Assembly: GCA_020353135.1 (NCBI GenBank)
Contig: CP070688.1
Coordinates: 2,960,310 to 2,973,940, forward strand
Length of the DNA: 13,631 bases
From: Chloroflexota bacterium
Lineage (GTDB): Bacteria; Chloroflexota; Anaerolineae; Promineifilales; Promineifilaceae
Direction: 5' to 3'
Part shown: positions 11,869 to 13,631 of the stretch, piece by piece
Layout: every line of letters starts with the position of its first letter
Numbering within the stretch: the stretch's first letter is position 1
Position numbers and translations under genes: made by a program
The notes under the pieces: model-generated
What the model was told of the DNA's origin: nothing
The model's input: the letters and a program-made list of their open reading frames with translations, nothing else
The model's database searches: none

Positions 11869-13631
11869 GTGCTGCAATCACTATTATCGACCAAGCTAAA
11901 TGTACCACCGGCCCGCCGGCTGCTCGTGTCACGGCCGCGCCTGCTCGATCTTCTGAATGGCGGGCTGGAAGGCAAGCTGACTTTGCTTTCGGCGCCGGCC
12001 GGCTTCGGCAAGACAACCCTGCTGGCCGAATGGGCTGCCCAGAGCCCGGTCCTGATGGCCTGGGTCTCGCTGGATGAGGGCGACAATGATCCCGAGCGAT
12101 TTCTCTCTTACCTGCTTTCGGCCGTGGAGACGATCATTCCGGGTCTTGGACTTGGCCAATTAGGCTTGGCCATGCGCCAGTCAGCCCAGCCTTTGCCACT
12201 GAAAAGCCTGTTGACGACCCTGGTCAACGGCATCGCCGACAACGGCCAGCCGCTGGCCATCGTCCTGGATGACTATCATCTCATCCAGGACGATCAAGTG
12301 CACGATATCATCGCCTTTTTGATCGGCTATTTGCCGCCCAATGCCCACCTGGTTGTGGCCAGCCGGGCCGATTTGCCATTGCCGCTGGCCCGGCTTCGAG
12401 CCCGCGGCCAGTTAACCGAGATCCGGGCCGACGACCTGCGCTTCACGGCCGGGGAGACCAGCACCTTTCTCAAAGAAATGATGGGACTCGAATTGGATCC
12501 CGAAGATGTCACGATCTTGGACAGCCGCACCGAAGGCTGGATCACCGGCTTGCAGTTGGCTGCGCTGTCACTGCAGAGGACCGATCAACCGGATCAAATC
12601 ATTGCCGGCGTCAGCGGCGCGCACCGCTTCATCCTCGACTATCTGGCCGAAGAGGTCCTGGCCGGCCAGCCAGAAGATGTGCGATCATTCCTCCTTCAGA
12701 CCTCGATCCTCAAGCGTCTCAGCGGACCGTTGTGCGCAGCGGTTACCGGGCAGCCGGAGGCCCAGGCTATGTTGGCCGATCTCGAAGCGCGGGATCTTTT
12801 CGTCTTCGCCCTGGACGATCACCGACAATGGTATCGTTACCATCACCTTTTCGCCGGCTTTTTACAGGAGCAGCTGGCGCTCCGCCAATCGGAATCGATA
12901 GTCGAGTTACACCGTCGAGCCATCGCCTGGTACCGGTCTGAAGGCATTGTCTCCGAGGCCATCGAACATGCCCTGATCATCGACGACTATGACCTGGCGG
13001 CTGAGCTCGTGGAAGGTGAAGGCCGGCGGTTGCTGGTTAGCGGCGAGATCTCCACCATCACCCGCTGGTCGGCCGCTTTGCCCGACGAAGTAATCGAGAA
13101 ACGCCCCAGACTAGAATTGACCCTGGCCTGGGCCCAACTCATGCATGATCCGATCGCCTTTTGGCACCACTATCCGGCCCGAATTGAAACGCTGGTCGAA
13201 CAACTGACCGACGGCATGGCCGATTTGGTCCGGGCGACGGCCGAAAGCGCGCCCGGTTCGCCGCGGCGACTGCTGTTGGCCGAATTGGCGATGCAACAAG
13301 CCTTTCTTGTCCGCGCCTCGGGCGACTTAACCAGGACGGCCGAGCTGTTCGAGGCGGCCATTGACGCCCTACCAGACTCAGAGGCCTTTTTGCGCGGCTT
13401 TGCCACGGCCGGATTAGGTTCGGTATACGTCCGCTTGGGCGACGTGCGCAAGGCCGAGTTGGCCTTCGCCGAGGCCGAAATCGACGGCCGCATCGCCGAT
13501 TCTCCTTTTGGGCAGGTGATATGCATCGCTCTGCAGGCGGCTATGATGACCGAGCAAGGCAAGCTACTAGATGCGGCGGCGACATATAGGCGAGCTATCG
13601 CCATACTGGACGGCCAAGGCACGCGCGCAGT
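11869..13631 (+). CDS. MalT-like LuxR-family ATP-dependent regulator (partial, runs off the right edge)
   Basis: The frame is open to the window end and gives 587 complete codons. The start chosen is GTG at 11869, with GGAG nine bases upstream; it yields an N-terminus LQSLLSTKLNVPP that fits MalT-like proteins. An in-frame ATG at 11818 overlaps the predicted -10 box and is less likely. Visible are the P-loop APAGFGKTT (about 42-50), Walker B AIVLDDYH (130-137), the SRADLPLPLARLRARGQL segment that follows the ATPase core, and the start of the helical repeats (SEAIEHALIIDDYDLAAELVE). Proteins of this family (STAND class, such as MalT) bind ATP and a small inducer, oligomerise, and activate transcription through a C-terminal LuxR-type helix-turn-helix. 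That domain would lie beyond the window. It is transcribed divergently from glgC. Confidence 0.88.
   Translation, partial: MLQSLLSTKLNVPPARRLLVSRPRLLDLLNGGLEGKLTLLSAPAGFGKTTLLAEWAAQSPVLMAWVSLDEGDNDPERFLSYLLSAVETIIPGLGLGQLGLAMRQSAQPLPLKSLLTTLVNGIADNGQPLAIVLDDYHLIQDDQVHDIIAFLIGYLPPNAHLVVASRADLPLPLARLRARGQLTEIRADDLRFTAGETSTFLKEMMGLELDPEDVTILDSRTEGWITGLQLAALSLQRTDQPDQIIAGVSGAHRFILDYLAEEVLAGQPEDVRSFLLQTSILKRLSGPLCAAVTGQPEAQAMLADLEARDLFVFALDDHRQWYRYHHLFAGFLQEQLALRQSESIVELHRRAIAWYRSEGIVSEAIEHALIIDDYDLAAELVEGEGRRLLVSGEISTITRWSAALPDEVIEKRPRLELTLAWAQLMHDPIAFWHHYPARIETLVEQLTDGMADLVRATAESAPGSPRRLLLAELAMQQAFLVRASGDLTRTAELFEAAIDALPDSEAFLRGFATAGLGSVYVRLGDVRKAELAFAEAEIDGRIADSPFGQVICIALQAAMMTEQGKLLDAAATYRRAIAILDGQGTRA

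Noticed and set aside
11760..12077. A 105-codon plus frame at the start of the MalT-like gene
   Set aside because: The P-loop, Walker B and later motifs are in another frame, which stays open to the window end.
1..13631. CRISPR array, tRNA, rRNA, insertion sequence or phage gene
   Set aside because: No regularly spaced direct repeats, cloverleaf structures, transposase or integrase motifs were found by reading both strands.

Overview
The window looks like chromosomal DNA from a Chloroflexota bacterium of the Anaerolineae/Caldilinea type. This is an inference. The sequence is GC-rich and saturated with GGCC/CGGCCG words. It carries a large MalT-like ATPase regulator of the kind abundant in that phylum, a GlgC of the plant/cyanobacterial sequence type, and many short two-gene operons. 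No rRNA, tRNA, CRISPR array, transposase, integrase or phage gene was seen.

Left part, 1-4560. The 3' end of a ComEC/Rec2-type DNA-uptake protein (+, cut by the window edge) converges on a small SAM-dependent methyltransferase (-). A DUF1801 protein and a nitrilase follow as a probable two-gene minus-strand unit. A type II toxin-antitoxin pair (Phd/YefM-like antitoxin and PIN-domain VapC-like toxin, +) comes next. It has its own promoter, whose -10 lies between the arms of a perfect inverted repeat, and it ends at a strong hairpin. The methyltransferase and DUF1801 stretch has fewer GGCC words than the rest and may be acquired DNA.

Middle and right, 4570-11441, all minus strand and probably native. 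Reading with transcription: glgC (ADP-glucose synthesis for glycogen) with an ornithine cyclodeaminase-family gene 15 bases behind it; then a promoter with a perfect TATAAT serving fabF (fatty-acid elongation) and cfa (cyclopropanation of membrane lipids); then a promoter with a perfect TTGACA serving an exported PhoX/DUF839-type beta-propeller protein.

Right end, 11442-13631. A 427-base divergent regulatory region separates glgC from a MalT-like LuxR-family regulator (+). That gene is open to the window edge. It holds the P-loop ATPase and the first helical repeats; its DNA-binding domain would lie beyond the window.

Most genes belong to known families. I found no clear new multi-gene system. 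The most useful leads are regulatory: the toxin-antitoxin operator, the glgC leader with a four-codon reading frame and hairpin, and the palindromic promoter of the MalT-like gene facing glgC.
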